Source: Erythrobacter longus
Lineage (GTDB): Bacteria; Pseudomonadota; Alphaproteobacteria; Sphingomonadales; Sphingomonadaceae
DNA: 64,000 nucleotides
Assembly: GCF_000715015.1 (NCBI RefSeq)
Contig: NZ_JMIW01000001.1
Location: 992,001-1,056,000, forward strand
Direction of reading: 5' to 3'
Below, in pieces: positions 24,833 to 33,520 of this stretch (position 1 is its first letter; each line of letters begins with the position of its first letter). The notes under the pieces were generated by a model, which worked only from the letters and a program-made list of their open reading frames with translations, made no database searches and had not been told where the DNA came from. Made by a program: the position numbers and the translations under genes.

Positions 24833-26720
24833 GACGTTGCCCCTGTCTTTGGGTGTCCCATGATGGCTGGATCGGCGCAGGAAGTCCGGTTTCTTCTTCG
24901 CACTTCTCGCGCAGGGCCTCGATGCCGGGGCCATAATCGAAAAGCGACAATTCGCCGCGCCCTGCTTTCAGCTCGGCACGTAAGGCGTCTGTCGCGCTCG
25001 TATCGACCGAGTGATCGTCTGCGATGACAACGCCATAATCGCGCGCGCCTTCTGGCGTCACGAGGCCTTGGCGGACCTCTAGCCCGACAAGCTCTGGATC
25101 ACGCTCGAGCGGGTCGCCCCAGCCGCCGCCGCCCCAGGTGATGAAGTGCAATTGCTCGCCCGCCTTCACCTCAACGTCCTCGACCTTGTTGCCGACGATT
25201 TCGGTGGTGCCATCGAGCCGCTCAATCAGCTTGGTCGCGCGCTTGCCCGGGTGGCCGCCATTGACGCCCCAAGGGGGCACGAACCAGCGGTCATCGTGGA
25301 TCGCAATCGCGCCGTCCGCGAGGAAGCGATAGGTCATGTGAATGCCATTCCCGCCCCGGTGAAGGCCAGCCCCGCCTGAGTCTTTCTCGGTCTCGTACCG
25401 CTCAATCCGCAGCGGGAAATAGCGCTCCAGAAACTCGTTCGGCACATTGGTGAAACCCGGCCACAGCGAGTGACCATCCGGACCATCACCCAATGGCCGC
25501 CCCGGAATACCGCCAAAGCCGATCTGGAACAGCTGGAACCAGTCTGCCTTCTTGCCCTCTCTATTATCCCAGCCGGAATAGAACAGGTGCGGCGAGGAGG
25601 AGAAGCCAGCTGCGTTCAGGAACTCTGGCGTGCCCTGACCGAGCAAACCGCCAAGGATGTCAAAGATGCGGCCCAGCGCGTGGGTACGGCCTGACAATGC
25701 AGCCGGGAACTTCGGCTTGAGCAAGGACCCTTCGGGAATACGTACTTCGATGAGGTCGTAGAACCCGTCGTTGAACAGAATTTGCGGGTCAAAGACCATG
25801 ATCATGTAGATGCCGAAGAACATCTTGAACATGTTCTCATTCAAGTAGAAATTGATCGAAGCGGCCGATTGCGGGTCGGTGCCGTCGAAGTCCAGAATCA
25901 CCTTATCGCCATCGCGCCACATGGTGCATTTGATCTTGTAGGGGCCATAGCCCTTGCCATCGTCGCAGATGAAATCTTCAAAGCTGTTTTTAGCTTCAGG
26001 GATCGCCTGACTGATGAGAGCCTTCATCGCGCGGTGGTTGCGCGCGAGCAGTTCTTGCGTCGCGGAATAATACACATCATCGCCAAAGCGCTCGGCCATT
26101 TCGATCAGGCGATTAGAGGCCACACGGCAGCTGGCGATAAGCGCGTTCAAGTCCGCCTGACACCAATCGGGTTTGCGCGTTTGGTGCATGACGAGCTTCA
26201 TCAGGTCGTCATTATACTCACCCTTTTTCCAGATCTTAACGGGCGGAATGCGCACGCCTTCCTGGAAAATCGAGGTTGCCTCAATCGGCATGGATCCCGG
26301 CACCATGCCGCCAATATCGGACTGGTGCCCGAACATGGCGGTGTAAGCGATCAGCCGTCCGTCCTTGAACACGGGCAGCATGACAAGCCAATCGTTCGAG
26401 TGGCTGATCGCGCCTTCGCATGAGTACGGATCGGACAGGAAAATCATGTCCCCATCCTCAATCGTGCCCTCAAAGCTTTTCAGAAATCCGCCGATGAAGC
26501 TGCCAAACTGGCCCACGATCATCTTGCCCGATGGGTCAGCGATCAGCGGGAAAGCATCGCCCTGTTCGCGGATGCCGGGGCTCATGGCGGTGCGCACAAG
26601 GGTCGCGTCCATTTCAATCCGGGCGTTTCTCAGAGCGTTCTCGATAATGTCCAAGGTGACCGGATCAAGGTCGAGCCTGTTAAAGGGCGTGGTGTTGGTT
26701 TCGATGATTTGTGCTGGCAT
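24825..26720 (-). CDS. HyuB-type hydantoinase/oxoprolinase B subunit
   Basis: This 631-residue protein belongs to the hydantoinase B/oxoprolinase family: LDPVTLDIIENALRNARIEM at the start, AMSPGIREQGDAFPLIAD, DPYSCEGAISHSNDW, and a glycine-rich C-terminal part (GGAGLHRGGNGIHMTYRF, ITWGGGGWGDPLERDP). Members hydrolyse ATP-dependently cyclic amides or, as acetone/acetophenone carboxylases, carboxylate ketones, always with an A-type subunit. The partner is encoded just upstream with a 3-base gap. No extra carboxylase subunit is seen, so either activity is open. GAGGG stands before the ATG. Confidence 0.92.
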   Translation of the reverse strand: MPAQIIETNTTPFNRLDLDPVTLDIIENALRNARIEMDATLVRTAMSPGIREQGDAFPLIADPSGKMIVGQFGSFIGGFLKSFEGTIEDGDMIFLSDPYSCEGAISHSNDWLVMLPVFKDGRLIAYTAMFGHQSDIGGMVPGSMPIEATSIFQEGVRIPPVKIWKKGEYNDDLMKLVMHQTRKPDWCQADLNALIASCRVASNRLIEMAERFGDDVYYSATQELLARNHRAMKALISQAIPEAKNSFEDFICDDGKGYGPYKIKCTMWRDGDKVILDFDGTDPQSAASINFYLNENMFKMFFGIYMIMVFDPQILFNDGFYDLIEVRIPEGSLLKPKFPAALSGRTHALGRIFDILGGLLGQGTPEFLNAAGFSSSPHLFYSGWDNREGKKADWFQLFQIGFGGIPGRPLGDGPDGHSLWPGFTNVPNEFLERYFPLRIERYETEKDSGGAGLHRGGNGIHMTYRFLADGAIAIHDDRWFVPPWGVNGGHPGKRATKLIERLDGTTEIVGNKVEDVEVKAGEQLHFITWGGGGWGDPLERDPELVGLEVRQGLVTPEGARDYGVVIADDHSVDTSATDALRAELKAGRGELSLFDYGPGIEALREKCEEETGLPAPIQPSWDTQRQGQRHG

Positions 26721-26723
26721 CGT

Positions 26724-28784
26724 TTAGCCCTCTTCGGTTGGGTTGATGAGGATATTGCCCACCGCATCGATGGTTGCGGTGCAATCGTGTTCGACGAGCG
26801 TTGTGGAATCCATCTCGGTGATGATGGCTGGGCCTTGGATAATGTCCCCTTGGAGCAATTTCGCGCGGTCATAGATGACCGCTTGGCGCTCCTCCCCGTC
26901 CATCCAAAGCGTGTGGTCTTTGATTCTCGCAGCCGATGGATCGCCATTGCCTTTGGGAAGCTCCTGCGCCTCCAACTCCAGCGACTCTCCCAGAGCCACA
27001 GCGCGCAGGTTCACGATCTCATGCGGGGTATCCATGTTGAAGGTGAAGAGGCGGTGGTGCTCTTCGTCGAACCTCGCAAGGATGCCTTCTATGCCTTTTT
27101 CGCGCAAAGTCGCCTGGTCGATTGTAAGAGGAACTTCAAAGGCTTGTCCGGCATAGCGCACATCGACTTCGAACTCGCTGGTGATGCTGTCTGAAGGAAT
27201 GCCATCGGCCTCCAACTCGGCCCGCGTTTGGGCCGCCATCTCGTCGAGGAGAGCGATGAGGTCGGCCACATCGGTCTGATCGGCAAGCTTGCTGAAAGAG
27301 CGCGCGGTTTCTGTCCGCATCCGCGTTGTTGCATCGCCAAGCGCGCACAGCACACCGGGAGACATAGGCGAGACCGCAGACCAAGAGCCCATCAGCTTGG
27401 CCACTGCATTCACATGCAAAGGCCCCGCCCCGCCAAAGCCCATCAGGGCAAAGTGCCTGGGGTCATAGCCTTGCTGAACGCTGATCATTCTCAGAGCGCC
27501 GAACATGTTTTCATTGACGATATCAATGATCCCGCGCGCTGCGTCCATCAGGGTCACACCCAGCGCATCGGCGATTGTTTGCACCGCCACCTTCGCGCCC
27601 TCACGGTCAAGCTTGAACGATCCGCCCAGCAGGTCTTCGGGCAAGTAGCCCAGCACCACATTGGCATCGGTCACCGTCGGCAGTTCGCCGCCTTTGGAAT
27701 AGGCCACCGGCCCCGGCACAGCGCCCGCGCTTTCAGGACCCACCCGAAGCGCTCCGGTCAATTCCGGCACGTGAGCGATAGAGCCCCCGCCCGCACCAAC
27801 GGTCTTCACATCCAAAGCCGATGCGCGCACCGACAAATGGCCCACTTCCGTGGTACGCACCCGGCGCGGCTCAAGGTTTTCGATCAACGCAACGTCAGTC
27901 GAAGTGCCGCCCACATCGAGGGTCAGAATATTCTTGAGGCCAGCGTTCTTCGCCACCCAAACCGCGCCCGTCACCCCGCCGGCAGGACCCGACATCAGGA
28001 TGTTAACGGGATGCTCTTCGGCCTTCTGGCTGCTCATCAATCCGCCGTCGGAACGCAGCAGCGAAAGCTTACCCTTCACGCCTGCCTGAACCAGCTTGTC
28101 CCGAAGGTTCGCAATGTATTTGCCCACCACCGGACGCACCGCCGCGTTTGCAACGGTGGAGAGTGTGCGCTCATATTCCTGCATTTCAGGAAGCACTTCG
28201 TGGGAAAGCGAAATCGGCACTGCGCCGCCGAACACTTCCTCAGCAATCGCGCCGATGCGCTTCTCATGCGCGCCGTTTACATAGGCGTTGATGAGGCTGA
28301 CTGTGAGGGCTTCCACGCCCTGCGCCTTCAATTGCTCGAGAGCCGCGCGCGCTCCTGCTTCGTCGACGGGCCGCACTTCCTTGCCATCGGCACCCATCCG
28401 GCCACCCACGGTGAGCGTGTCCTCAAGCGCCGCCAAAGGTTGCGGCTTGGGCCAGACGATCCACGCGGCTAGACCTCCGGGCACAAAACTGCGCGCGATC
28501 TGCATGATGTCGCGGTAACCCTCTGTGGTGATGAGCCCCACCCGCGCGCCCTTGTTTTGCAGCACCGCATTGGTCGCAACCGTCGTTCCGTGAAGGAAGA
28601 ACTCAATATCGCCCGGATCAACCTCTGCCTCGGCAGTGATCGCAAGCACCCCGTTCAAGATCCCTTCCGAGCTATCATGCGGGGTCGAAGGCGTTTTGTG
28701 CCGCCAAAAGGCGCCGTTTTCCTGATCAAGCAACAGCAGATCGGTGAACGTACCCCCTACATCCACTCCAAGACGATAGCGCAT
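26724..28784 (-). CDS. HyuA-type hydantoinase/oxoprolinase A subunit
   Basis: This 686-residue protein starts with MRYRLGVDVGGTFTDLLLLD, the actin-like ATP-binding motif of hydantoinase A/oxoprolinase subunits. Further family marks are FLHGTTVATNAVLQNKGARV, TLDVGGTSTDVALI and LMGFGGAGPLHVNAVA. It should phosphorylate or otherwise activate the substrate with ATP, together with HyuB. The ATG shares one base with the stop of the HMG-CoA-lyase-type gene (TGATG) and GAGGA precedes it. The frame is open further upstream to 28886, but that part lies inside the preceding gene. The pair belongs to the GntR-controlled catabolic operon. Confidence 0.92.
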   Translation of the reverse strand: MRYRLGVDVGGTFTDLLLLDQENGAFWRHKTPSTPHDSSEGILNGVLAITAEAEVDPGDIEFFLHGTTVATNAVLQNKGARVGLITTEGYRDIMQIARSFVPGGLAAWIVWPKPQPLAALEDTLTVGGRMGADGKEVRPVDEAGARAALEQLKAQGVEALTVSLINAYVNGAHEKRIGAIAEEVFGGAVPISLSHEVLPEMQEYERTLSTVANAAVRPVVGKYIANLRDKLVQAGVKGKLSLLRSDGGLMSSQKAEEHPVNILMSGPAGGVTGAVWVAKNAGLKNILTLDVGGTSTDVALIENLEPRRVRTTEVGHLSVRASALDVKTVGAGGGSIAHVPELTGALRVGPESAGAVPGPVAYSKGGELPTVTDANVVLGYLPEDLLGGSFKLDREGAKVAVQTIADALGVTLMDAARGIIDIVNENMFGALRMISVQQGYDPRHFALMGFGGAGPLHVNAVAKLMGSWSAVSPMSPGVLCALGDATTRMRTETARSFSKLADQTDVADLIALLDEMAAQTRAELEADGIPSDSITSEFEVDVRYAGQAFEVPLTIDQATLREKGIEGILARFDEEHHRLFTFNMDTPHEIVNLRAVALGESLELEAQELPKGNGDPSAARIKDHTLWMDGEERQAVIYDRAKLLQGDIIQGPAIITEMDSTTLVEHDCTATIDAVGNILINPTEEG

Positions 28785-29728
28785 CAGGCGAGTTCCTCTT
28801 CTTCTTCTTGAGATTGGGCGATTGGAAAACCGCCGGATTTGGCAACCATCGCCGGAAGCTCTTTGCCCATGATCGGGACAAGCCAAGCGTTGGTTTCGAT
28901 GAGTTTTGTGAGGTCAAGGCCAGTATCGATCCCAGCCCGCTCAAGCATATAGACCACGTCTTCGGTTGCGACATTGCCCGCAGCTCCCGGTGCGAAAGGA
29001 CACCCGCCTAGCCCGCCAATGGACGCATCAATGGTGGAGGCCCCTGCCTCAATCGCAGCCCATACATTGGCAAGGCCGGTGCCGCGTGTGTTGTGAAAAT
29101 GCATTCGGATCGGAATGTCGCCGACCACTTCTTTCACGCCTTCAACCAGGCGGGTGACATGGGCGGGATTGCCGACCCCGATTGTGTCGGCGAGCGCGAT
29201 CTCGACTGGGCCAGCCTCCACAAGAGCCGCGGCCATTGCGATCACGCGGGCGTCTTGCACCTCACCTTCAAACGGGCACCCAAAACTAGCCGCGATCGTG
29301 GCCTGCGCGGTTTTACCTGCTGCTTTTGCTGTTTCGATGATCGCCTTTGCCGCTTCGACCGATCCGTCGGATGTCTGACCCTGATTTCGCATGGCGAAGG
29401 TATCAGTCGCAACGCACACAGCACCCAGTTGATCGATGCGCCCTGTCGCAAGAGCGCGATCAGCGCCGCGCTGGTTCATAACAAGCCCGATGTAGGTAAC
29501 GTCGCCGCGCTCCGGCAGGCCAGCGCACACTGCTTCTGCATCGGCCATCTGCGGAACAGCCTTCGGATTGACGAAACTCGTCACCTCAACCCGCCGCGCA
29601 CCTGCATCAATCGCTCGGTTGATAAGGTCCAATTTCATATCGGTCGGGACCTGAACTTTCTCGTTCTGGAGCCCATCGCGCGGGGCGACTTCGACGATCT
29701 CGACACTTTTTGTATACACTGTTGCCAC
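28784..29728 (-). CDS. Hydroxymethylglutaryl-CoA lyase family protein
   Basis: This 314-residue TIM-barrel lyase of the HMG-CoA lyase branch normally cleaves HMG-CoA into acetyl-CoA and acetoacetate. The active-site marks are complete: the catalytic Arg-Asp in EVAPRDGLQNE, the metal histidines in MHFHNTRGTG, and the signature cysteine loop GLGGCPFAPGAAGN. It starts with GTG at 29728, sharing one base with the stop of the GntR gene, with AGGG upstream. A GTATAC-centred sequence lies over codons 3 to 7. In this operon the natural substrate may be HMG-CoA or a related 3-hydroxy-3-methyl or citramalyl-type CoA ester. Confidence 0.92.
   Translation of the reverse strand: MATVYTKSVEIVEVAPRDGLQNEKVQVPTDMKLDLINRAIDAGARRVEVTSFVNPKAVPQMADAEAVCAGLPERGDVTYIGLVMNQRGADRALATGRIDQLGAVCVATDTFAMRNQGQTSDGSVEAAKAIIETAKAAGKTAQATIAASFGCPFEGEVQDARVIAMAAALVEAGPVEIALADTIGVGNPAHVTRLVEGVKEVVGDIPIRMHFHNTRGTGLANVWAAIEAGASTIDASIGGLGGCPFAPGAAGNVATEDVVYMLERAGIDTGLDLTKLIETNAWLVPIMGKELPAMVAKSGGFPIAQSQEEEEELA
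29710..29719. promoter_or_regulatory. Second GTATAC-centred site inside the lyase start
   Basis: TTGTATACAC at 29710-29719 shares the TTGTATACA core with the perfect palindrome at 30449-30460. It overlaps codons 3-7 of the lyase gene, so it could be an internal repressor site or a coincidence of coding sequence. Confidence 0.35.
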
Positions 29729-30396
29729 TATGCCGCACCCTTTTTCAGCGCGCCCATGCCTTTGTGAGCATCACAATATGCATGAAATGCGCGGCGGATA
29801 TGCCCTGCCATGATACTTTCCGCCCAAGGGCCATCGCGCCGCTCAAACGCCGAAATCAGATCGGCGTGCTCGCTGTGCGAGTTTTGAAACGCTGTGGGGT
29901 CATAATTGTGCGCCGTACGCCACACGACTGGCTGTTCGATAAGAGCTGTCAGGAGATTTTTGAGCCGCGGCGACCCGGCAGTATCCAGCACAAGCGCATG
30001 AAATTCGCGATTGCGATCAAGGAAGGTTGGGACATCCGGGCGCGGCTTCGAAATAGCTGCAAAAATTGCTTTGTTATAATGCTTTAACTCATCGACGATA
30101 TCATCGGTGATCCGTTCCGCAGCCCGCCGGGCGGCATGCCCTTCAAGCATCGCGCGAAGCTCAAAGGCGTCCGCAACATCATCAAGTGACCAGTCAGCAA
30201 CATAGCTGCGCTGCGACTCGGTCCGCCTGACAAGAAGGTCGACTTCAAGCTGACGCAGCGCCTCTCGAATCGGTGTCCTTGAGACCCCGCAAGCTTGTGC
30301 CAAAGCCTCTTCACGCAGCGGATCGCCTGACGATAATTCGCCCGACAATATCATGCCGCGGATGGCATCATAGGCGCGGTCTGACGCTTTGCTCAT
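29728..30396 (-). CDS. GntR-family transcriptional regulator with FCD domain
   Basis: This 222-residue DNA-binding protein has an N-terminal winged helix (ASDRAYDAIRGMILSGELS, LAQACGVSRTPIREALRQLE) and a C-terminal all-helical FCD ligand domain (DAFELRAMLEGHAARRAAE, DRNREFHALVLDTAGS) with the usual metal/ligand aspartate and histidines. It is the first gene of the catabolic operon and divergent from a TonB-dependent receptor. A perfect palindrome ATTGTATACAAT lies 53 bases upstream of its ATG and matches the kind of site bound by FadR-branch regulators. It probably represses itself, the operon and perhaps the receptor until a carboxylate or its CoA ester binds. Confidence 0.92.
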   Translation of the reverse strand: MSKASDRAYDAIRGMILSGELSSGDPLREEALAQACGVSRTPIREALRQLEVDLLVRRTESQRSYVADWSLDDVADAFELRAMLEGHAARRAAERITDDIVDELKHYNKAIFAAISKPRPDVPTFLDRNREFHALVLDTAGSPRLKNLLTALIEQPVVWRTAHNYDPTAFQNSHSEHADLISAFERRDGPWAESIMAGHIRRAFHAYCDAHKGMGALKKGAA

Positions 30397-30448
30397 GGGA
30401 ATTATCTCGGCTTGTTGCACAGGGGTATGACGAGCTTGACTTCTGCTA

Positions 30449-30460
30449 ATTGTATACAAT
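30449..30460. promoter_or_regulatory. Likely GntR operator, perfect palindrome
   Basis: ATTGTATACAAT is a 12-base perfect palindrome in the divergent region between the GntR regulator (53 bases away) and the TonB-dependent receptor (151 bases away). It fits the TnGT-nn-ACnA type of FadR/FCD operator. Confidence 0.65.
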
Positions 30461-30610
30461 AAAGCGAACGTCAAGCAAGGCGGTCGTCACAATCCGCTTT
30501 GAAAGTGGCGGGATCCACTAAGGCTGTTGTCCAGTAGTTAGGTGCCAAAACAACAAACGTGTCACGACATCGTTCCTGCCAATGAGGGGCGATTGGAGGA
30601 GATAAACCAC

Positions 30611-33127
30611 ATGCGTCAGTTCCAATTCCTTACCGCAGCATCCCTCATAACCCTCGCCGCAATTGCTGCGCCCGCCGCTGCACAAACCGTTCCTTCAGCG
30701 GATGAAGCAAGCGAAGAAGACGACAATGCGATTATCGTCACCGCCCGCCGCCAGAATGAGCGTCTGCAAGATGTGCCTGCTTCGGTGTCTGTGTTGACCG
30801 CAGATGCGCTGGAAAAGACCGGAGCATTGAATGCGTCTGATTTCTCGCAGCTCACTCCCGGCGTCACGATCGTGACCGGTACGGCAGAGGCAGGCGATAC
30901 GCAGATCAACATTCGCGGTATCAACGGCGCGCGCGATGCAGAAAGCTCTGTTGCCCTTGTGGTCGATGGCATTCTCAAAACCAACACCGCGCAATTGAAC
31001 CAGAACCAAGGGTCCCTGCGCCAGGTCGAAATCCTGAAAGGTCCGCAAGGCGCGCTTTATGGCCGGAATGCTGCGGCTGGCGCGATTGTATTGCAAACGG
31101 TGAAACCCGGCGACTTCGTTGAAGGGGCTGCGCGTGCCTCTTATGCCAATGAAAACACCTTTGAAGGCACCGCCTACATCTCCAGCCCGCTCGGCGAAAA
31201 CATCGGCATTGTTGCATCGGGCTATTACCGGACCACCGACGGTTTCTTCCGCAACGGCTTTTTGAACGCCGACGTCGTTGACGATCAGGAAGTGTGGACC
31301 GTCGACGGACGCATTGTCGCCGACCTTGGGCCAGCAACCGAGCTTGACGTGAAAGCCCGCTACTCACAGCTTCGCGGCGCGTCGATCAACTTTAACTCCT
31401 CGTTCCACATCCCTGCATTCGGAGCCACCAACCCGGCGTTCTTCGAAGACGTGAACGAGCATCCCTTCGTCTACAATGGCAATATCCGCCCGACGAACGA
31501 GCAGGACAGCTTCGACATCTCGGCCAAGATTGAGCATGAGTTTGACAGCGTGACGCTCACTGCCTGGGCGCTCTACTCCGATGTTGATCAACTTTTGACC
31601 GCAGACGGAACCAGCGCCGACTTTGCCCGCTTTATCGGCGCAGCAGACCCGGCGGCTCAAGGGGTTGTCGATAGCTGCTTTGCATCGACCGCCAACCTAA
31701 CCGGCTTCCCGGTCGCACAGCCCGGTTTCATCGGCCAGATCCCTGTGCCGTTCATCTTTGCGCCTGCCAATGGCTCAACCTTCGGTGCCTACAGCCCGAC
31801 GACGTGCGACGGCACACAGCTGCAAATCCGCGAACAATCCGACATCAGCGCAGAGATCCGCCTCGCCTCCAATGGCGGCGATGCATTGAGCTGGCAGATC
31901 GGTGCTTATTTCCTCAACATCGACCGTGAAACCGGCGTTTCCATCGGCGGTGACACAGGCGCAGGGGTAAGCCGCGAATTGTTCAACGCTCCGGGCAGCT
32001 CAAACCCGACCAGCCTCCTTTTGAACGATGAATTCGACACCACCGTCTATGCCGTGTTCGGCAATGCGGAATATGCGTGGGATGATCTCACAATCGGCCT
32101 GGCGCTTCGGTACGACGTCGAAGACCGCTCTTCGGAAAGCCTTGTGCCTGCTGGCGCGCTTGACCCGTTCACAGGCGGCCCGATCAACCCCGGCCTTGCC
32201 TTTGGCGCATTCAGCCCCGTGAGCGAGACGTTCAAACAGCTGCAACCAAAGCTAAGCATCAGCTATCAGCCCTCTCCAGACCTCAACCTTTATGCCAACT
32301 GGGGCATCGGGTTTAAGTCCGGCGGCTTCAACAACCAAGGTTCCTCGGCGATTATTGATGCCAACTTTGTCCAGTTCATAGGCGCTGATGTGACCATCAA
32401 TGACGTTTACGACAAAGAGGTTTCTTCCGCATTTGAAGCAGGGGTCAAAGGTCAGCTTTTAAACGGACGGCTCACTTTTGATCTTGCCGGATACTACACC
32501 GAAATCGACGACATGCAGTTCTTCGAGTTTTTCGTTGGCTCCTTCGGCCTCTTACGTGTGGTTTCCAACATTGACGAGGTGGAGGTTTACGGCCTTGAAT
32601 TCAACTCAAGCGTTGAAATCATCGAAGGCTGGAAATTCTTCGGCTCGGTCAACGTGACCGAAAGCGAGATCAAGGCGAACAGCTCGCGTCCTTCGACTGT
32701 CGGAAACGAAAGCCCCTACACCGCTGATTACACGATCAACCTTGGCACCGAAATCGACACGCCAATGAGCGACACTGTCGATCTGATCGTGCGGGCGGAT
32801 TACCGGATTACGGGGCCTACATGGTTCCACTCCTTCCAGGACCAAACCTCGCCAACCTTGTTCTCTGGCCTGTTGCCAGGCTCCGCGCTCGCACTGCCTG
32901 CCTTTGTAGGTGATGCGGATTACAGCGTGGCTCAGCGCGAGGCGTTTGGCGTCCTAAACCTTCGTGCAGGGGTGGAGATAGGGGATTTCACGGCCACCGT
33001 GTTTGCCGAAAACGCACTCAACCGCGAGTATCTCAACGAGGTTATTCCAGCAATTGAGTTTGGTGGCTCTTTCATTTCGCCGGGTGCACGGCGCCTTGTC
33101 GGTGTGGAAGTGGGTTACAGCTTCTAA
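30611..33127 (+). CDS. TonB-dependent outer-membrane receptor
   Basis: This 838-residue outer-membrane receptor has a signal peptide (LTAASLITLAAIAAPAAAQ) and a TonB-box-like AIIVTARR. The plug domain has DVPASVSVLTADALEKTG, INIRGINGARDAESSVALVV, and LRQVEILKGPQGALYGRNAA. A large beta-barrel ends in VGVEVGYSF. The ATG at 30611 has GGAGGAG 10 bases upstream; the frame is open from 30542 but the extension has no ribosome site. It is divergent from the GntR/HMG-CoA-lyase operon across a GTATAC palindrome, which suggests it imports the substrate of that pathway. The substrate is unknown. A terminator follows at 33179-33211. Confidence 0.95.
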   Translation: MRQFQFLTAASLITLAAIAAPAAAQTVPSADEASEEDDNAIIVTARRQNERLQDVPASVSVLTADALEKTGALNASDFSQLTPGVTIVTGTAEAGDTQINIRGINGARDAESSVALVVDGILKTNTAQLNQNQGSLRQVEILKGPQGALYGRNAAAGAIVLQTVKPGDFVEGAARASYANENTFEGTAYISSPLGENIGIVASGYYRTTDGFFRNGFLNADVVDDQEVWTVDGRIVADLGPATELDVKARYSQLRGASINFNSSFHIPAFGATNPAFFEDVNEHPFVYNGNIRPTNEQDSFDISAKIEHEFDSVTLTAWALYSDVDQLLTADGTSADFARFIGAADPAAQGVVDSCFASTANLTGFPVAQPGFIGQIPVPFIFAPANGSTFGAYSPTTCDGTQLQIREQSDISAEIRLASNGGDALSWQIGAYFLNIDRETGVSIGGDTGAGVSRELFNAPGSSNPTSLLLNDEFDTTVYAVFGNAEYAWDDLTIGLALRYDVEDRSSESLVPAGALDPFTGGPINPGLAFGAFSPVSETFKQLQPKLSISYQPSPDLNLYANWGIGFKSGGFNNQGSSAIIDANFVQFIGADVTINDVYDKEVSSAFEAGVKGQLLNGRLTFDLAGYYTEIDDMQFFEFFVGSFGLLRVVSNIDEVEVYGLEFNSSVEIIEGWKFFGSVNVTESEIKANSSRPSTVGNESPYTADYTINLGTEIDTPMSDTVDLIVRADYRITGPTWFHSFQDQTSPTLFSGLLPGSALALPAFVGDADYSVAQREAFGVLNLRAGVEIGDFTATVFAENALNREYLNEVIPAIEFGGSFISPGARRLVGVEVGYSF

Positions 33128-33178
33128 AGCTCCAATTCCCACTCCAACACCAAAAGAGCGCTTCGAGCGTCGCTAGAG

Positions 33179-33211
33179 GGCGGGACGGGCAAAAGCTCGC
33201 CCGCCTTTTCT
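33179..33211 (+). terminator. Rho-independent terminator after the TonB-dependent receptor
   Basis: A GC-rich imperfect hairpin (GGCGGGACGGGC, AAAA loop, GCTCGCCCGCC) at 33179-33205 is followed by TTTTCT, 52 bases after the stop codon. Confidence 0.75.
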
Positions 33212-33375
33212 AATTGTGAATGGGCCTTTTGAATGGGTCTTGTGCATGGCGGATATTTCCTACACCAACGCACTGCGCTAACTCTTGCCCGATGCCCAAT
33301 TGCCCTCTCTTTTGCTCAATCGGTTCGACCGATCAAAACGCCCGAAATGGGTCGAGAGGTTTTTTGCCCCTGGAC

Positions 33376-33393
33376 AGTGTGTCAAGTGTGTCA
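33376..33393. repeat. 9-base direct repeat upstream of the PhoD-like gene
   Basis: AGTGTGTCA occurs twice in tandem, about 130-145 bases before the phosphatase ATG. TGTCA is also the core of Pho-box repeats, but those are spaced 11 bases apart, here 9, so the match is only suggestive. Confidence 0.4.
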
Positions 33394-33520
33394 AAAAGCG
33401 CCGATTTACGCGATGAATCAATGGCTAAGCGTTGCAACACTACTGCAACACGAACAGGCCAAACACCGGAATGATGCAAGGCCGAATTGGGCCACGCAAA
33501 GATGACAGGAAACCGATCTT

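Larger units (their letters stand above)
33128..33520. other. Intergenic region between receptor and PhoD-like gene
   Basis: This region contains the receptor's terminator and, further on, an exact 9-base tandem repeat (AGTGTGTCA twice, 33376-33393). I see no convincing gene. The promoter of the phosphatase gene should be in the right half. Confidence 0.55.

Noticed and set aside
27228..28472. 414-codon plus-strand frame opposite hyuA
   Set aside because: Arg/His-rich translation without recognisable motifs, fully inside a gene with clear HyuA signatures.
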